Assembly: GCA_029258955.1 (NCBI GenBank)
Contig: JAPDJT010000010.1
Span: 1 to 64,000 of the forward strand
Direction: 5' to 3'
DNA: 64,000 nucleotides
Source of the DNA: Thermoplasmatota archaeon
Lineage (GTDB): Archaea > Thermoplasmatota > E2 > UBA202 > JdFR-43
In this document: piece after piece, positions 51,837 to 61,366 of the stretch
Layout: each line of letters opens with the position of its first letter
Numbering within the stretch: the first letter of the stretch is position 1
Made by a program: the position numbers and the translations under genes
Notes under the pieces: generated by a model
What the model saw: only the letters and a program-made list of their open reading frames with translations
What the model was told of the DNA's origin: nothing
Database searches by the model: none

Positions 51837-53348
51837 ATGCTACCAAAGAAAACCGCATCTTTATGCCCTGTGTGTAAAAAAGTGCTAAAAGCTGAGGTTT
51901 TTGAAAAGGATGGCAAGGTAATGATAAGGAAAGAGTGCGATGAACACGGAGTTTTTGAAGATGTTTATTGGAGCGATGTAGAAATGTTTTTAAAAGCTGA
52001 AAAATGGATGGCTCCAGAGCAAAAAGTAAAGAATCCAAAATATCCAGTTGTAGATGGCTGTCCTTTTGATTGCGGTCTTTGCGATGCCCATAAAACACCT
52101 ACATTGCTTGCTAACATCGATATAACGAATAGATGCAATTTGCGGTGCCCTATCTGTTTTGCAAATGCTAATGCTTCTGGCTATGTTTATGAACTAAGCT
52201 ATAAGCAAGTTGTTGCAATGCTCCGCCTACTTATGGAAAATGAACCAAAGCCATATGCAATACAGTTTTCTGGAGGGGAGCCAACAATTCATCCAGATTT
52301 TTTGAAAATGGTTAAAGCAGCAAAAGAGCTTGGTTTTGCCCAGATTCAAGTTGCAACAAATGGACTTAAGCTTGCTGAAAATGCCGACTTTGCTCAACAG
52401 CTTGTAGATGCTGGAATGAACACAGTTTATTTACAATTTGATGGAATAGATGAAAGAGTATATGAGCTTGCAAGAGGAAGAAAATTATTTGAAGTTAAGA
52501 AGAAAGCTATTGAAGCATGTAGAAATACAAAACCAAAGCCATTAAGCACAGTGCTTGTTCCTACTATAGTAAATACAATTAATGATGACCAAATTGGTAA
52601 AATATTTAGATTTGCAATTGAAAATATAGATGTTATTAGAGGAATAAATTTTCAACCTGTTTCATTTTCTGGCAGAATAGAAGACGAAGATAGGAAAAAA
52701 CAACGCTTTACCATTCCAGATTTGGCAAAGAGGCTTGAAGAAGAGACAGATGGATTAATAAGCAGGAAAGACTGGTATCCTGTTCCTTGCGTTGTTCCAT
52801 TGTTTGAGTTAGCAATGGCAATGGATGGAAAACTAAGAGCAGAATTTACAATTCATCCTCATTGTGGAATGGCAACTTATGTTTTTGTAAGAGGAGATGA
52901 AATAATTCCAATAACCCATTTTGTTGATGTAGATGCTTTTTTGGAAGATGCAAAAAGAATTGCTGAAGAAATTAAAGGCTCAAAACTCGCAAAAATAAAG
53001 GGCTTAGCTAAAGCAATGAAATTGCTGAAATACATAGATGAAGAGAAAATGCCGGAAGGAATGAATGTTAAGGAATTAATTAGAGAACTTTTGGGCAAGA
53101 GAGATAGAAGCACCTTAGCTAAATTCCACTGGCAATCATTGTATATAGGAACAATGCATTTCCAAGATTTATATAATTATGATATACAGCGTGTCATGAG
53201 GTGTGGAATTCATTATGTTACTCCTGATGGTAGAATAATCCCGTTCTGCGCCTACAACACTGGACCGACTTATAGGGAGGAAGTTGAAAAAAGATTTTCT
53301 ATTCCTCTGGAAGAATGGAGGAAAAAGTATGGTGAAAGTGGATTATGA
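51837..53348 (+). CDS. tes: Tetraether lipid synthase (radical SAM)
   Basis: 503 residues. Joins two archaeol-type chains to make GDGT membrane-spanning lipids. The radical SAM motif is CNLRCPIC (Cys 100, 104, 107); additional Cys pairs, CPVC (10, 13) with Cys 34 and CPFDCGLC (75, 79, 82), match the extra iron sites of the Methanocaldococcus enzyme. The downstream ferredoxin and geranylgeranyl reductase overlap or nearly touch it. In Methanosarcina acetivorans the homologues (MA1486, MA1485, MA1484) lie in the same order. Confidence 0.92.
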   Translation: MLPKKTASLCPVCKKVLKAEVFEKDGKVMIRKECDEHGVFEDVYWSDVEMFLKAEKWMAPEQKVKNPKYPVVDGCPFDCGLCDAHKTPTLLANIDITNRCNLRCPICFANANASGYVYELSYKQVVAMLRLLMENEPKPYAIQFSGGEPTIHPDFLKMVKAAKELGFAQIQVATNGLKLAENADFAQQLVDAGMNTVYLQFDGIDERVYELARGRKLFEVKKKAIEACRNTKPKPLSTVLVPTIVNTINDDQIGKIFRFAIENIDVIRGINFQPVSFSGRIEDEDRKKQRFTIPDLAKRLEEETDGLISRKDWYPVPCVVPLFELAMAMDGKLRAEFTIHPHCGMATYVFVRGDEIIPITHFVDVDAFLEDAKRIAEEIKGSKLAKIKGLAKAMKLLKYIDEEKMPEGMNVKELIRELLGKRDRSTLAKFHWQSLYIGTMHFQDLYNYDIQRVMRCGIHYVTPDGRIIPFCAYNTGPTYREEVEKRFSIPLEEWRKKYGESGL

Positions 53349-53496
53349 TAAGTGTCTGTATTGTGGTGGATGCGTTGGAGTGTGTCCAGTAAATGCAATT
53401 ACTTTATATGAAACTAGGATAGAAATTAGCGATGATTGCATAAATTGCATGACATGCGTTAAGTTTTGCCCTGTTGGAGCAATAATGGAGGGATGA
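53329..53496 (+). CDS. Two-[4Fe-4S] ferredoxin of the lipid operon
   Basis: 55 residues from ATG 53329, preceded by GGAGG in the end of tes. Two CXXCXXCXXXCP motifs are present (CLYCGGCVGVCP and CINCMTCVKFCP). In Methanosarcina the equivalent ferredoxin is the specific electron donor of the adjacent geranylgeranyl reductase. It overlaps tes by 20 bases and is separated from GGR by one base, so it is likely translated with both. Confidence 0.93.
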   Translation: MVKVDYDKCLYCGGCVGVCPVNAITLYETRIEISDDCINCMTCVKFCPVGAIMEG

Positions 53497-53497
53497 A

Positions 53498-54673
53498 ATG
53501 AAGGTAGATTGTTTGGTTGTAGGAGCTGGCCCAGCTGGAAGCATAATTGCAAAAGAAATGGCTTCCTATGGCTATGATGTTTTGGTTTTGGAAAAAAGGC
53601 AGGAGATTGGTGCTCCAAAAAGATGTGCAGAGGGAATAACAAAGCATGGTTTAGAAAAGTTAGGCATTGAGTTGCACCCACTTTGCATTTCTGGAAAAAT
53701 AAAGGGAGCGATACTTTACTCTCCATCCGGCAAGAAGGTAGTTATGGAAGGACATGAAATGGAAGGATATGTTCTGGAAAGAAAAGTATTTGAAAAATGG
53801 CTGGCAGCAGAGGCGATAAAAAAAGGAGCAAAGTATATGGTTAAAACTCAAGCATTAGGAATGAAAAGAGAAAATGGCATTTGGAAAGTTAGAGCAAGGA
53901 ATATAGAAGGAGAATTTGAAATTGAAACAAAGCTTGTTGTTGGAGCTGATGGAGTAGAAAGTAAAGTTGGCAAGTGGGCTGGATTGAATACAACAAATAA
54001 GCTTACCGACTATCATTCTGGCATTCAATTTGAAATGGCAAATGTCAATGCAGATGAAAAATATATTCACATTTTCTTTGGAAGAGAAGTTGCCCCTTTA
54101 GGCTATGCATGGATTTTCCCAAAAGCATTTTCATTCAATGTCGGACTGGGCATATTAGAAAAAGGAGCAAAAATGAAAGCATATGATTATTTAAAGAAAT
54201 TTATTGAAGAACATGAAGAATTTTTTGCAAATGCTCAGCCAATAGAAATAAATGCTGGTGGTGTGCCTGTAGCTCATTTTACTGAGATGGTTGCAGATGG
54301 AGTAATGCTTGTTGGAGATGCAGCTCAGCTTGTAAACCCAATTCATGGAGGAGGAATAATGAGAGCAATGCATTCCTCCATAATAGCTGCAGAAGTAGCA
54401 AATGAAGCTTTAAAGAAAAATGACCTATCTAAGGAAAAGTTAAAGGAATATGAAAGGAAATGGGATGAGGAGTATAAGGAAAAGACAGATAAGTTGATGA
54501 AGCTAAGAGCATTTTTAGAAAAGCTTGAAGATAAAGATTTTGAATTGCTTGCAGATATTTTGCAAGGAGAAGATATTTATGCATTGACTCAAGCAAAATT
54601 AAGCGTTTTGCTAAAGAAATTAGTAACTAAGCCATCATTGCTAAAATTAGCAAAGAAGTATTTAACTGCTTAA
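53498..54673 (+). CDS. Geranylgeranyl reductase (archaeal lipid saturating flavoprotein)
   Basis: 391 residues. The FAD-binding motif VVGAGPAGSIIAKEMA (about 7-22), the EIGAPKRCAEGI substrate-region motif with its Cys (about 37-48), the second nucleotide motif GDAAQLVNPIHGGGI (about 273-287) and the dinucleotide region GADGVESKVG are all typical of GGR. It reduces the geranylgeranyl chains of lipid precursors. Last gene of the tes-ferredoxin-GGR operon, which gives a complete late lipid pathway in one transcript. Confidence 0.94.
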   Translation: MKVDCLVVGAGPAGSIIAKEMASYGYDVLVLEKRQEIGAPKRCAEGITKHGLEKLGIELHPLCISGKIKGAILYSPSGKKVVMEGHEMEGYVLERKVFEKWLAAEAIKKGAKYMVKTQALGMKRENGIWKVRARNIEGEFEIETKLVVGADGVESKVGKWAGLNTTNKLTDYHSGIQFEMANVNADEKYIHIFFGREVAPLGYAWIFPKAFSFNVGLGILEKGAKMKAYDYLKKFIEEHEEFFANAQPIEINAGGVPVAHFTEMVADGVMLVGDAAQLVNPIHGGGIMRAMHSSIIAAEVANEALKKNDLSKEKLKEYERKWDEEYKEKTDKLMKLRAFLEKLEDKDFELLADILQGEDIYALTQAKLSVLLKKLVTKPSLLKLAKKYLTA

Positions 54674-54759
54674 ATTAAATTATATATAAACCATGAATAA
54701 ATTAAACATTATAATAAAAATACATAATTTCTAAGCTATAATATAGAACAAAGGACTTA

Positions 54760-56622
54760 ATGTATGGAGGTGAAAATATCACAAGAAAATTGAATATACT
54801 ATTATTGATTATTCTTCTCTCGATTAGCAATAATTCCTTTTCAATATTTGATGGAAAAATATTATATGTGGGAGGGGAAGGGGAAGGAAATTATACAACT
54901 ATACAGGAAGCAATAAATGATGCTATGCCTGGAGATACAATATTTGTTTATTCTGGAGTATATGAAGAAAATATTACTATTACAAAGCCACGATTAACAC
55001 TTATTGGAGAAGATAGAAATGCAACAATAATAACTGGAAAAGTAAGTATAAAAGGAGATTTTACAACAGTGAGAAATTTTACGCTCAAAGGATTTTCAAT
55101 ATATAGCTCTAAAAACGTAATTGAGCAAAATGTTGTTAAAAAATTTATGGTTCTCGATGGAATAAAAGGAGTTGCAAATGAGAATTTAATAAGAAATAAT
55201 GTTCTATATGATATTCAATTAGGACAAGCTTGTTATAATAGAATAGAAAATAATACCATTAATGGATGTGTAGATATTATATTTGATGCAGATAATAATA
55301 TGATTTATAACAATACTATTTCTAAACGCATGTTTATAGTCTCTGCTCATGAAAAGATAATAAATAATAGATTTATAGGAGGTGGGATAAGTATTGGATA
55401 TGGTGAAAAAGAAGATTACATCCATGAGATAGTAAATAATACTGTTAATGGAAGACCACTTTATTACTTCTATAAAAAGAATAATATCACAATTACAGGA
55501 GAAATAGGAGACATTATATTAGTAGATTGTGAAAACATAACAATTGAAAATGCAACAGCAGGTTTTGAAAATTATTACATAACTAATTTAGCCACTCTTA
55601 TTTTCTGCAAAAATATAACCATTAAAAATACAGCTTTTTATAATTTCTTTTATGCAGTTGAGGTAAGGAGTAGTAGAGCAAAAATAGAAAATTGTTTTTT
55701 TAAAGATGGTAGAGCAATATTGCTTGATAATGCAGATGGAAGCATTGCTAGAAATAATGTAATTAAAGATAGTGGCATGGGTATAGGTTTTCATGCTACC
55801 GATTATGCAATAGTAGAAAACAACTATATTGAAGGAAAAGGAAAAGAATCATATAGATATGGCCTATATATTGGAGCATGGTATGATGATGATTATGGAA
55901 ATAAATACAATATATGTAGAAACAATACAATTAAAAACTTTACTTATGGAATCTTTATTTTTGAATCCTCAAATAATTTTATCATAAACAATTCTATAGA
56001 GAGTTGTGAAACAGGTATTTTTATTCAATATCTGGCAGATGAAAATGAAATAAGAGAAAATTTAATAGCAAATAATGAAAAAGGAATTGTTATTGAAAAA
56101 TTAATTGCTGGAGAGTATAAATTTTATTCAGACAACAACAAAATATTTTACAATAAGTTTATTGGGAATACATTAAATGCATTTGATAACTGTAGCAACA
56201 TATGGTGTGATGGGTGTGTTGGAAATTATTGGGATGATTACAATGGCAGAGATAAAGATGGAGATGGAATCGGTGACTTACCTTACACAATTCCTGGAGA
56301 AGGAAATAAAGATTATGCTCCATTAATGCAACCATATGAAATATTTGTTAAAATAAAGAAACCATCCCGAGGAATCTATATCTTTGAAAGAAAGGCAATT
56401 CCTCTGCCATTTGATTTTTCCATTATTGTTGGAAAAATAAGAGCAGAAGCATCAGCATTTGGAGTAAAGAAAATAGAGTTCTATCTTAACAATGAATTAA
56501 AACATATTGATGATTCATATCCATATGTATGGGAAATTAAAGAAAAGGGATTATTTACTTTTAAAATAAAAGGATATGGAAAAGAAATTAGAGAAGATGA
56601 GATAAAAATTTGGATTATTTAG
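54760..56622 (+). CDS. Secreted NosD-like beta-helix protein with the shared C-terminal Ig-like module
   Basis: 620 residues from ATG 54760, a signal peptide around residues 10-28 and the NosD opening LYVGGEGEGNYTTIQEAIND. Long beta-helix with many Asn-rich repeats, then the family C-terminal segment NYWDDYNGRDKDGDGIGDLPY with calcium-like Asp repeats. The last 85 residues are the shared Ig-like module (IYIFERKAIPLPFDF...IIVGKIRAEA...IEFYLNNELK...YPYVW). A strong GGAGGTGA lies 6 bases inside the chosen frame, suggesting that translation may start just after it. Confidence 0.75.
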   Translation: MYGGENITRKLNILLLIILLSISNNSFSIFDGKILYVGGEGEGNYTTIQEAINDAMPGDTIFVYSGVYEENITITKPRLTLIGEDRNATIITGKVSIKGDFTTVRNFTLKGFSIYSSKNVIEQNVVKKFMVLDGIKGVANENLIRNNVLYDIQLGQACYNRIENNTINGCVDIIFDADNNMIYNNTISKRMFIVSAHEKIINNRFIGGGISIGYGEKEDYIHEIVNNTVNGRPLYYFYKKNNITITGEIGDIILVDCENITIENATAGFENYYITNLATLIFCKNITIKNTAFYNFFYAVEVRSSRAKIENCFFKDGRAILLDNADGSIARNNVIKDSGMGIGFHATDYAIVENNYIEGKGKESYRYGLYIGAWYDDDYGNKYNICRNNTIKNFTYGIFIFESSNNFIINNSIESCETGIFIQYLADENEIRENLIANNEKGIVIEKLIAGEYKFYSDNNKIFYNKFIGNTLNAFDNCSNIWCDGCVGNYWDDYNGRDKDGDGIGDLPYTIPGEGNKDYAPLMQPYEIFVKIKKPSRGIYIFERKAIPLPFDFSIIVGKIRAEASAFGVKKIEFYLNNELKHIDDSYPYVWEIKEKGLFTFKIKGYGKEIREDEIKIWII

Positions 56623-56638
56623 CCATTGCTTTAGCTAA

Positions 56639-57841
56639 TTAAACATTGAAAATTATCACATCTATGGTTGCATTGGCATAGTTGCCAACATTGTCATAGG
56701 CGGTAGCTTTTATTTCATGCTTAAAGAAAGCAAATTCATCCCATGTCCATTCATATGGACGATTTGTAAGCTCTGCTTTAAGCTCGTTATCAATTAAAAC
56801 ATCTACTTTTTCTATTCCTGATTGCTCATCTATTGCATCCATTTTAATTGTAATCTTTCCAATTATTATTGGCATGTTTGTTTCCATTACTTCTCTATCT
56901 GCAATATAAAGATAGTTAGCTGGTCTTTGGATGCTTATCTCTGGTGGAACATCATCTACAATTTCAATATTTGCAATTTGAACTAAAGTAGCAACAATAA
57001 GTTTTGTTACCCTTGTATCATATTCTATATCCATATGCTCTACTGTATCTCCAGAGCTATGATAATAATCATTAAATTCATATTCATGGAAAAATACTGC
57101 ATCATAGCCATATACCATAAAAGGCCAGTGGTCGCTATTTGCTCCAGCTCCATAACGATGAATCTTTAGATTTAAATAGCTATATTTTTCTGCAATACTT
57201 ATTGCAACATTTGTAATCCATTTGGACTCATCACTTTCAAAAATTATTACATTTTCTTTCCCTTGCTCACTTCTAGTATATCCAATCATATCAACATTCA
57301 AAACAGCAACAATATTGCTATTATTTTCATACAAACTCTTTGCATAAACTTGACTTCCCAACAAACCCTCTTCTTCGCCAGAGAAAGTAACAAATCTTAT
57401 TGTATAGGTAAGCTTAATCTTATCTTTGTATTTACTCAAAGCCTTAGCAGCAGCAAGCACAGCAGCAGTGCCTGAGCCATTGTCATCTGCACCAGGCGAG
57501 CCAGGCACACTATCATAATGTGCGCATATAATTATGCTATCATTTCTTTCTCCTGGCAGAACAGCAACAACATTCCTATCTGAATAGCTTCCTAAACTCC
57601 AGTTGAAGAAATAAGTTTCATATCCATAGCTTTTGAATTCATTGTAAATGTAGTTTCCTGCATCCCAGCAAGCTTGTGTTCCTGTAACACGGGGACCAAA
57701 TGATTCTAAAGTTTGCAAATAGTTCAGAATCATTTCTTCATTAACTTCATTCATTATTTTTTCTACATAATCTTCCTTAGCTTCAACAACAACTGGAAAA
57801 GATAACACCAAAATAATAGCAATTGCTATACCCTTTTTCAT
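56639..57841 (-). CDS. Secreted M28-family aminopeptidase with the shared Ig-like module
   Basis: 400 residues. Signal peptide about 1-21. The M28 zinc ligands are His108 and Asp110 region (CAHYDS), Asp near 119-120 (GADDNGSG), Glu near 153 (SGEEEGLLGS), Asp near 182 (NVDMIGY) and His near 260 (YYHSSGDT). The C-terminal 100 residues are the Ig-like module (NYLYIADREV...MPIIIGKITIKMDA...VDVLIDNELK...PYEWTW). It probably releases amino acids outside the cell. Convergent with the NosD-like gene, which ends 17 bases away. Confidence 0.9.
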   Translation of the reverse strand: MKKGIAIAIILVLSFPVVVEAKEDYVEKIMNEVNEEMILNYLQTLESFGPRVTGTQACWDAGNYIYNEFKSYGYETYFFNWSLGSYSDRNVVAVLPGERNDSIIICAHYDSVPGSPGADDNGSGTAAVLAAAKALSKYKDKIKLTYTIRFVTFSGEEEGLLGSQVYAKSLYENNSNIVAVLNVDMIGYTRSEQGKENVIIFESDESKWITNVAISIAEKYSYLNLKIHRYGAGANSDHWPFMVYGYDAVFFHEYEFNDYYHSSGDTVEHMDIEYDTRVTKLIVATLVQIANIEIVDDVPPEISIQRPANYLYIADREVMETNMPIIIGKITIKMDAIDEQSGIEKVDVLIDNELKAELTNRPYEWTWDEFAFFKHEIKATAYDNVGNYANATIDVIIFNV

Positions 57842-57880
57842 GCAATTTTATCCCTTTTCACCTTAAAAAATTTGTTATTG

Positions 57881-57970
57881 GAGTCATCAAATGAAATGGA
57901 ATGTTGCTATAACAATTCATTACAATAAACGCTGATAGCCAATTTTGAATAGCAACCTTTTTTCATTAAT
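57881..57970 (+). repeat. Dispersed inverted-repeat element
   Basis: tcaaatgaaatggaatgttg, ctataacaattcattacaat, tgatagccaattttgaatag, caacctttttt. It fills the gap before pyrH, ending about 20 bp before its TATA-like box. Confidence 0.6.
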
Positions 57971-58020
57971 TTTTATCTCATTATCCAAAAAAGTTTATAA
58001 TTTGTTTGAAATACATGACA

Positions 58021-58677
58021 ATGAAAGTTGTTGTTTCTTTAGGTGGCTCATTGATTTCTTTGGACAAGCCAGAATATATAAAAGAAGTAGCTGAACTTAT
58101 TAAGAAAATTTCAGAGGATATACCTCTTTATGTGGTAGTAGGAGGAGGAAAATTAGCAAGGAATTATATTTCAACAGCAAGAAAATTTTGCAATGATGAA
58201 AGATATCTTGATGAAATAGGCATTTTAGCTACACGCCTAAATGCAATGCTCATTAATTCTTTTTTAAGGAAGAAAATACCAAAAACGATTGAAGAAGCAT
58301 CAAAAATGGCACCTCCTGTTATAATGGGTGGAACAACTCCAGGTCATTCTACAGATGCTGTTGCAGCAATGCTGGCAAAGGAAATTAAAGCAACCCGCCT
58401 TGTTATAGCTACAGATGTAGATGGAATTTATGATAAAGACCCAAAGAAATATAAGGATGCAAAAAAACTTGATAAAATTCATATAAAAGAGCTAAGAAAA
58501 TTAGCTGGGGAAGAATGGAAGAAAGCGGGAGAAAGTGTTATTATCGATGCCATTGCATGCAAAATTATTGATGAAGAAAAAATAGAGACATTTGTTGTTA
58601 ATGGGAAAAATCTGGAAGAGTTAGAAAAAGCTATATATGGAAAGAAATTTAATGGAACTATAGTTGAGATAAAATGA
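58021..58677 (+). CDS. pyrH: Uridylate kinase (archaeal UMPK)
   Basis: 218 residues from ATG 58021, chosen because a TATA-like gtttataa lies about 25 bp upstream and the family begins MKVVVSLGGS. The archaeal UMPK pattern is SLGGSLIS (about 5-12), VVGGGKLARNYI (about 42-53), GGTTPGHSTDAVAA (about 104-117) and DVDGIYDKDPKK. It makes UDP from UMP, the next step after the pyrBI genes. The following Zn-ribbon gene overlaps by four bases. Confidence 0.94.
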   Translation: MKVVVSLGGSLISLDKPEYIKEVAELIKKISEDIPLYVVVGGGKLARNYISTARKFCNDERYLDEIGILATRLNAMLINSFLRKKIPKTIEEASKMAPPVIMGGTTPGHSTDAVAAMLAKEIKATRLVIATDVDGIYDKDPKKYKDAKKLDKIHIKELRKLAGEEWKKAGESVIIDAIACKIIDEEKIETFVVNGKNLEELEKAIYGKKFNGTIVEIK

Positions 58678-58862
58678 TTCCTCAGCATAGCCATTGCCAA
58701 ATATGCGGAAAAGCAATAAAATATGGAGAAATAGTTTGCAGTGAGAAGTGTAAGGCAGAATATGAAAAATTCATAAAAAGAAGGAAGCTTTACATTTACA
58801 TTATGTATCTTGCTTTATTTTTCCTAATAATAATGATTTTATTGCAGTTTAGAGCAGCTTAA
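58674..58862 (+). CDS. Small Zn-ribbon membrane protein, DUF2116-like
   Basis: 62 residues. N-terminal zinc knuckle CQICGK (Cys 8, 11) and CSEKC (Cys 22, 26), then a basic KFIKRRKLYI stretch and one membrane helix (about 40-58), so the knuckle faces the cytoplasm. Matches the archaeal DUF2116 type. Overlaps pyrH (ATGA) and convergently the metallophosphoesterase. Function unknown. Confidence 0.72.
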   Translation: MIPQHSHCQICGKAIKYGEIVCSEKCKAEYEKFIKRRKLYIYIMYLALFFLIIMILLQFRAA

Positions 58863-59567
58863 TATCTTTTCTTCATTTATCTTTCTCTTCATGACATTTA
58901 TTTCCTTTAGCTTAATTTTTTCATTTATTTCAATTAAATTGAAAGATGGATATGATTTTCCTTTTAGGCGGCGAGAGCATGCGGTGCCAGCTGTAATAAA
59001 ATATGTGTCTTCAAGTTTCCATTTCCAAGGCAAGTGCTTATGCCCGGATAAAACAAAATCTATTTTCAATTCCATGCACAACTGCAATACATCTCCAGCA
59101 TCTATTGGAATATTTCTCTCCCTCCCAGTTCCAGGAATTGGAATAAGATGATGATGCAAAGCCATTATTTTTATTTTGTTTTTAGATAACTTCTCCCTTA
59201 TTATTGGATAATTTTCTCTACCAATATGCCCATCATCTATATCTGGCTCACTTGAATCTATGCCTAAGATGGCAACCACATCATTTTCATAAAAAGGATA
59301 TCTTGTTCCAAAAATTTCTTCAAAGATTTCATATCCTTTATTGCGGGCATCATGATTTCCTGGAACAATAAGCTTTTTAGCATTTATTCTATCCAGATAA
59401 TCCTTTACAACTTCATATTCATGTATGTATCCATCATCAGTTAAATCACCAGTAATAACAACAATATCCGGCTCAATTTCATTCAAAATTTTAATCAAAT
59501 TTTCTCCCCACTCCTTAACAAAATTTTCTCCAGTAATGTGCAAATCAGATATATGAGCAATTCTCAT
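58839..59567 (-). CDS. Cytoplasmic calcineurin-like metallophosphoesterase
   Basis: 242 residues, no signal peptide. Metal motifs: ISDLHI (about 6-11), GDLTDDG (about 40-46), GNHD (about 70-73), LHHH (about 138-141) and GHKH (about 176-179). The family hydrolyses cyclic nucleotides, pyrophosphates or RNA ends. Its stop overlaps the neighbouring Zn-ribbon gene and its start overlaps the end of rtcA by four bases, so rtcA and this gene form a unit. A role in RNA-end processing with RtcA is possible. Confidence 0.85.
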   Translation of the reverse strand: MRIAHISDLHITGENFVKEWGENLIKILNEIEPDIVVITGDLTDDGYIHEYEVVKDYLDRINAKKLIVPGNHDARNKGYEIFEEIFGTRYPFYENDVVAILGIDSSEPDIDDGHIGRENYPIIREKLSKNKIKIMALHHHLIPIPGTGRERNIPIDAGDVLQLCMELKIDFVLSGHKHLPWKWKLEDTYFITAGTACSRRLKGKSYPSFNLIEINEKIKLKEINVMKRKINEEKILSCSKLQ

Positions 59568-60577
59568 TTTCTCACCTCTACTTTAACTTTACATATTTCA
59601 TTTTCCCCAATAGAAATAACAGAAGGCAAAAATTTCTTCATAAGCCATATGAGAGTTTCAGCATGCTTGCTTATCTTTCTACATTTAAATTCTGTATTGT
59701 CTTCTGCTAAAGCAAAATATGGCAAAAGTTGGTCAACAGCATTTTCATCTAAATCAACGCCTGCCTTTATTTCATTTATAAGCTTTATAGCTGCTTCTTT
59801 GCCAACTTCTTCAGCTGGTTTTCCTTTCTCGCCTAAACAATCAGCACCTAAAATTTTTCCTTTAGTCCATAAAACAATGCCAACGCCTGAGCAGTCTGCA
59901 GAGGTTTCTTCCACCATTATATCTGCACCCATTCCCTCTTTTTGTAACTCATTTAATGCAGATTTTTTAATCCTTTCAGCAATGCTAACGGGGAGATTTG
60001 CAATATTTACAATTCCTTCTATTCCCTCTATTTTTCCATCAAATTTTATTGTCTTTAGCTTCCTGCATGGCTTTATAAAAACTTCCACTTCCCCTCCACC
60101 AACAGGATAGTATCCTCTTTTGTTAAGATATGTTTCTATTTCCACTCCCATTTTTTCCAAATATGGAACAATTACATTTTGAAAATAATCCCATGGAGGC
60201 GACCATTTCACATCTGTCCCTCCCTTTAAAATTAAATGCGTTTCATTTTTAGCAAATATAGATGGCAACAAACAAGCTTGCAATACAAGAGTTATACTTC
60301 CGGCAGTTCCTATATCAAATTTAAATTCCCCTCCTTCAAGCTCGCCAGGATAAAATTCTATTTGCCTTGAATTCAATTGCAATCCCTTTACCCTTGCATT
60401 TGCTATTTTAGCAACACTTTCCAAAGCAACCATATGCTGTCTTTTCAGCCCAGGGTTAGGACGATTTGCTCTTATATTAAAAACTTTCACTGGCTTCTTT
60501 GTTAAAGCAGACAAGGCAACACTCATCCTTAAAATTTGTCCCCCTCCCTCGCCATAGCTTCCATCTATTTCAATCAT
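59564..60577 (-). CDS. rtcA: RNA 3'-terminal phosphate cyclase
   Basis: 337 residues. Converts RNA 3'-phosphate to a 2',3'-cyclic phosphate using ATP. The motif DGSYGEGGGQILRMSVALSAL (about 4-24), the signature RPNPGLKRQHM near residue 40 and the family catalytic His region near residue 305 (ISKHAETLIWLMKKF) are present. Start ATG 60577, divergent from pncC with 47 bp between. Followed by a metallophosphoesterase with a four-base overlap. Confidence 0.95.
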   Translation of the reverse strand: MIEIDGSYGEGGGQILRMSVALSALTKKPVKVFNIRANRPNPGLKRQHMVALESVAKIANARVKGLQLNSRQIEFYPGELEGGEFKFDIGTAGSITLVLQACLLPSIFAKNETHLILKGGTDVKWSPPWDYFQNVIVPYLEKMGVEIETYLNKRGYYPVGGGEVEVFIKPCRKLKTIKFDGKIEGIEGIVNIANLPVSIAERIKKSALNELQKEGMGADIMVEETSADCSGVGIVLWTKGKILGADCLGEKGKPAEEVGKEAAIKLINEIKAGVDLDENAVDQLLPYFALAEDNTEFKCRKISKHAETLIWLMKKFLPSVISIGENEICKVKVEVRK

Positions 60578-60624
60578 TGGTTGTTAAATGAAAAATAAAT
60601 TTATACTTTTGCTAACTTATATCT

Positions 60625-61092
60625 ATGCTCGAAAGAATTGCTGAATTATTGAAGAAAAATAATCTATGGGTAGCAACAGCAGAATCATGTACAGCTGGAT
60701 TAGTTGCTCACACCCTCACCAACATCCCAGGAAGTTCAGAATATTTTAAAGGAGGAGTTGTTGCATATAGCAATGAAGTTAAAGTAAAACTTTTAGGAGT
60801 TAAAGAAGAAACTCTAAAAAAGCACGGAGCTGTTTCATCTCAAACAGCATATGAAATGGCTTATGGCGTTAAAAAATTGCTTGACGTTGACATAGGAATA
60901 GCAACAACAGGAATAGCAGGCCCAGGGGGAGCAACGCCAACAAAACCAGTTGGCTTAGTTTATATAGGATTAGCCACGCCAGATGGAGTAGAAACAAGAA
61001 AATTTAATTTCCATGGAGACAGGTTGCAAAATAAAGAAAGCTTTTGCAAATCTGCATTGCAAATGCTCCTAGAGTATTTAGAAAAGCTGTAA
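60625..61092 (+). CDS. pncC: Nicotinamide-nucleotide amidase (CinA C-terminal family)
   Basis: 155 residues, a free-standing CinA C-domain. The family motif TAESCTAGLVAHTLTNIPGSSEYFKGGVVAYSNEVK (about 18-53) and ATTGIAGPGGATPTKPVG (about 93-110) are complete, including the catalytic Ser20 and Lys. It converts NMN to nicotinate mononucleotide in NAD recycling, and also clears damaged nucleotides. A TATA-like aatttata is about 25 bp upstream of ATG 60625. No CinA N-domain is fused. Confidence 0.93.
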   Translation: MLERIAELLKKNNLWVATAESCTAGLVAHTLTNIPGSSEYFKGGVVAYSNEVKVKLLGVKEETLKKHGAVSSQTAYEMAYGVKKLLDVDIGIATTGIAGPGGATPTKPVGLVYIGLATPDGVETRKFNFHGDRLQNKESFCKSALQMLLEYLEKL

Positions 61093-61236
61093 ATAAAATG
61101 AAAAACGATGTTGTTGCAATTCTCTTAATTATCCATAGAACGGACCGCAGAAGAAGCCTTTCAGATATATGATATAAAGAAGAACTCTCCAAGGTATAAG
61201 AAACGTAGATATCTATTTTTTCTTTTTTAACTTGAA

Positions 61237-61318
61237 TTTAATGAATTAAGAAATGTTGCTATAACTCTCCTCATGCAATAATAGCCATAACAACCATTTT
61301 CATTTCTTCAACAGACTT
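61237..61318 (-). repeat. Dispersed inverted-repeat element
   Basis: Read on the minus strand: gttgaagaaatgaaaatggt, tgttatggctattattgcatg, then agttatagcaacatttctt. It closely follows the consensus. The rest of the 274-bp gap (61093-61236) contains a possible half element (aaatgaaaaacgatgttgttg) and otherwise nothing recognisable. Confidence 0.7.
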
Positions 61319-61366
61319 TTTTAACCAAAAATATTAAAAGCTCTTTCTATTGCTGGAGTGATTAAT

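Noticed and set aside
61093-61236. Possible small RNA or peptide (24 codons) downstream of pncC
   Set aside because: No promoter, no paired boxes and no ribosome-binding site; it partly overlaps a half repeat element.
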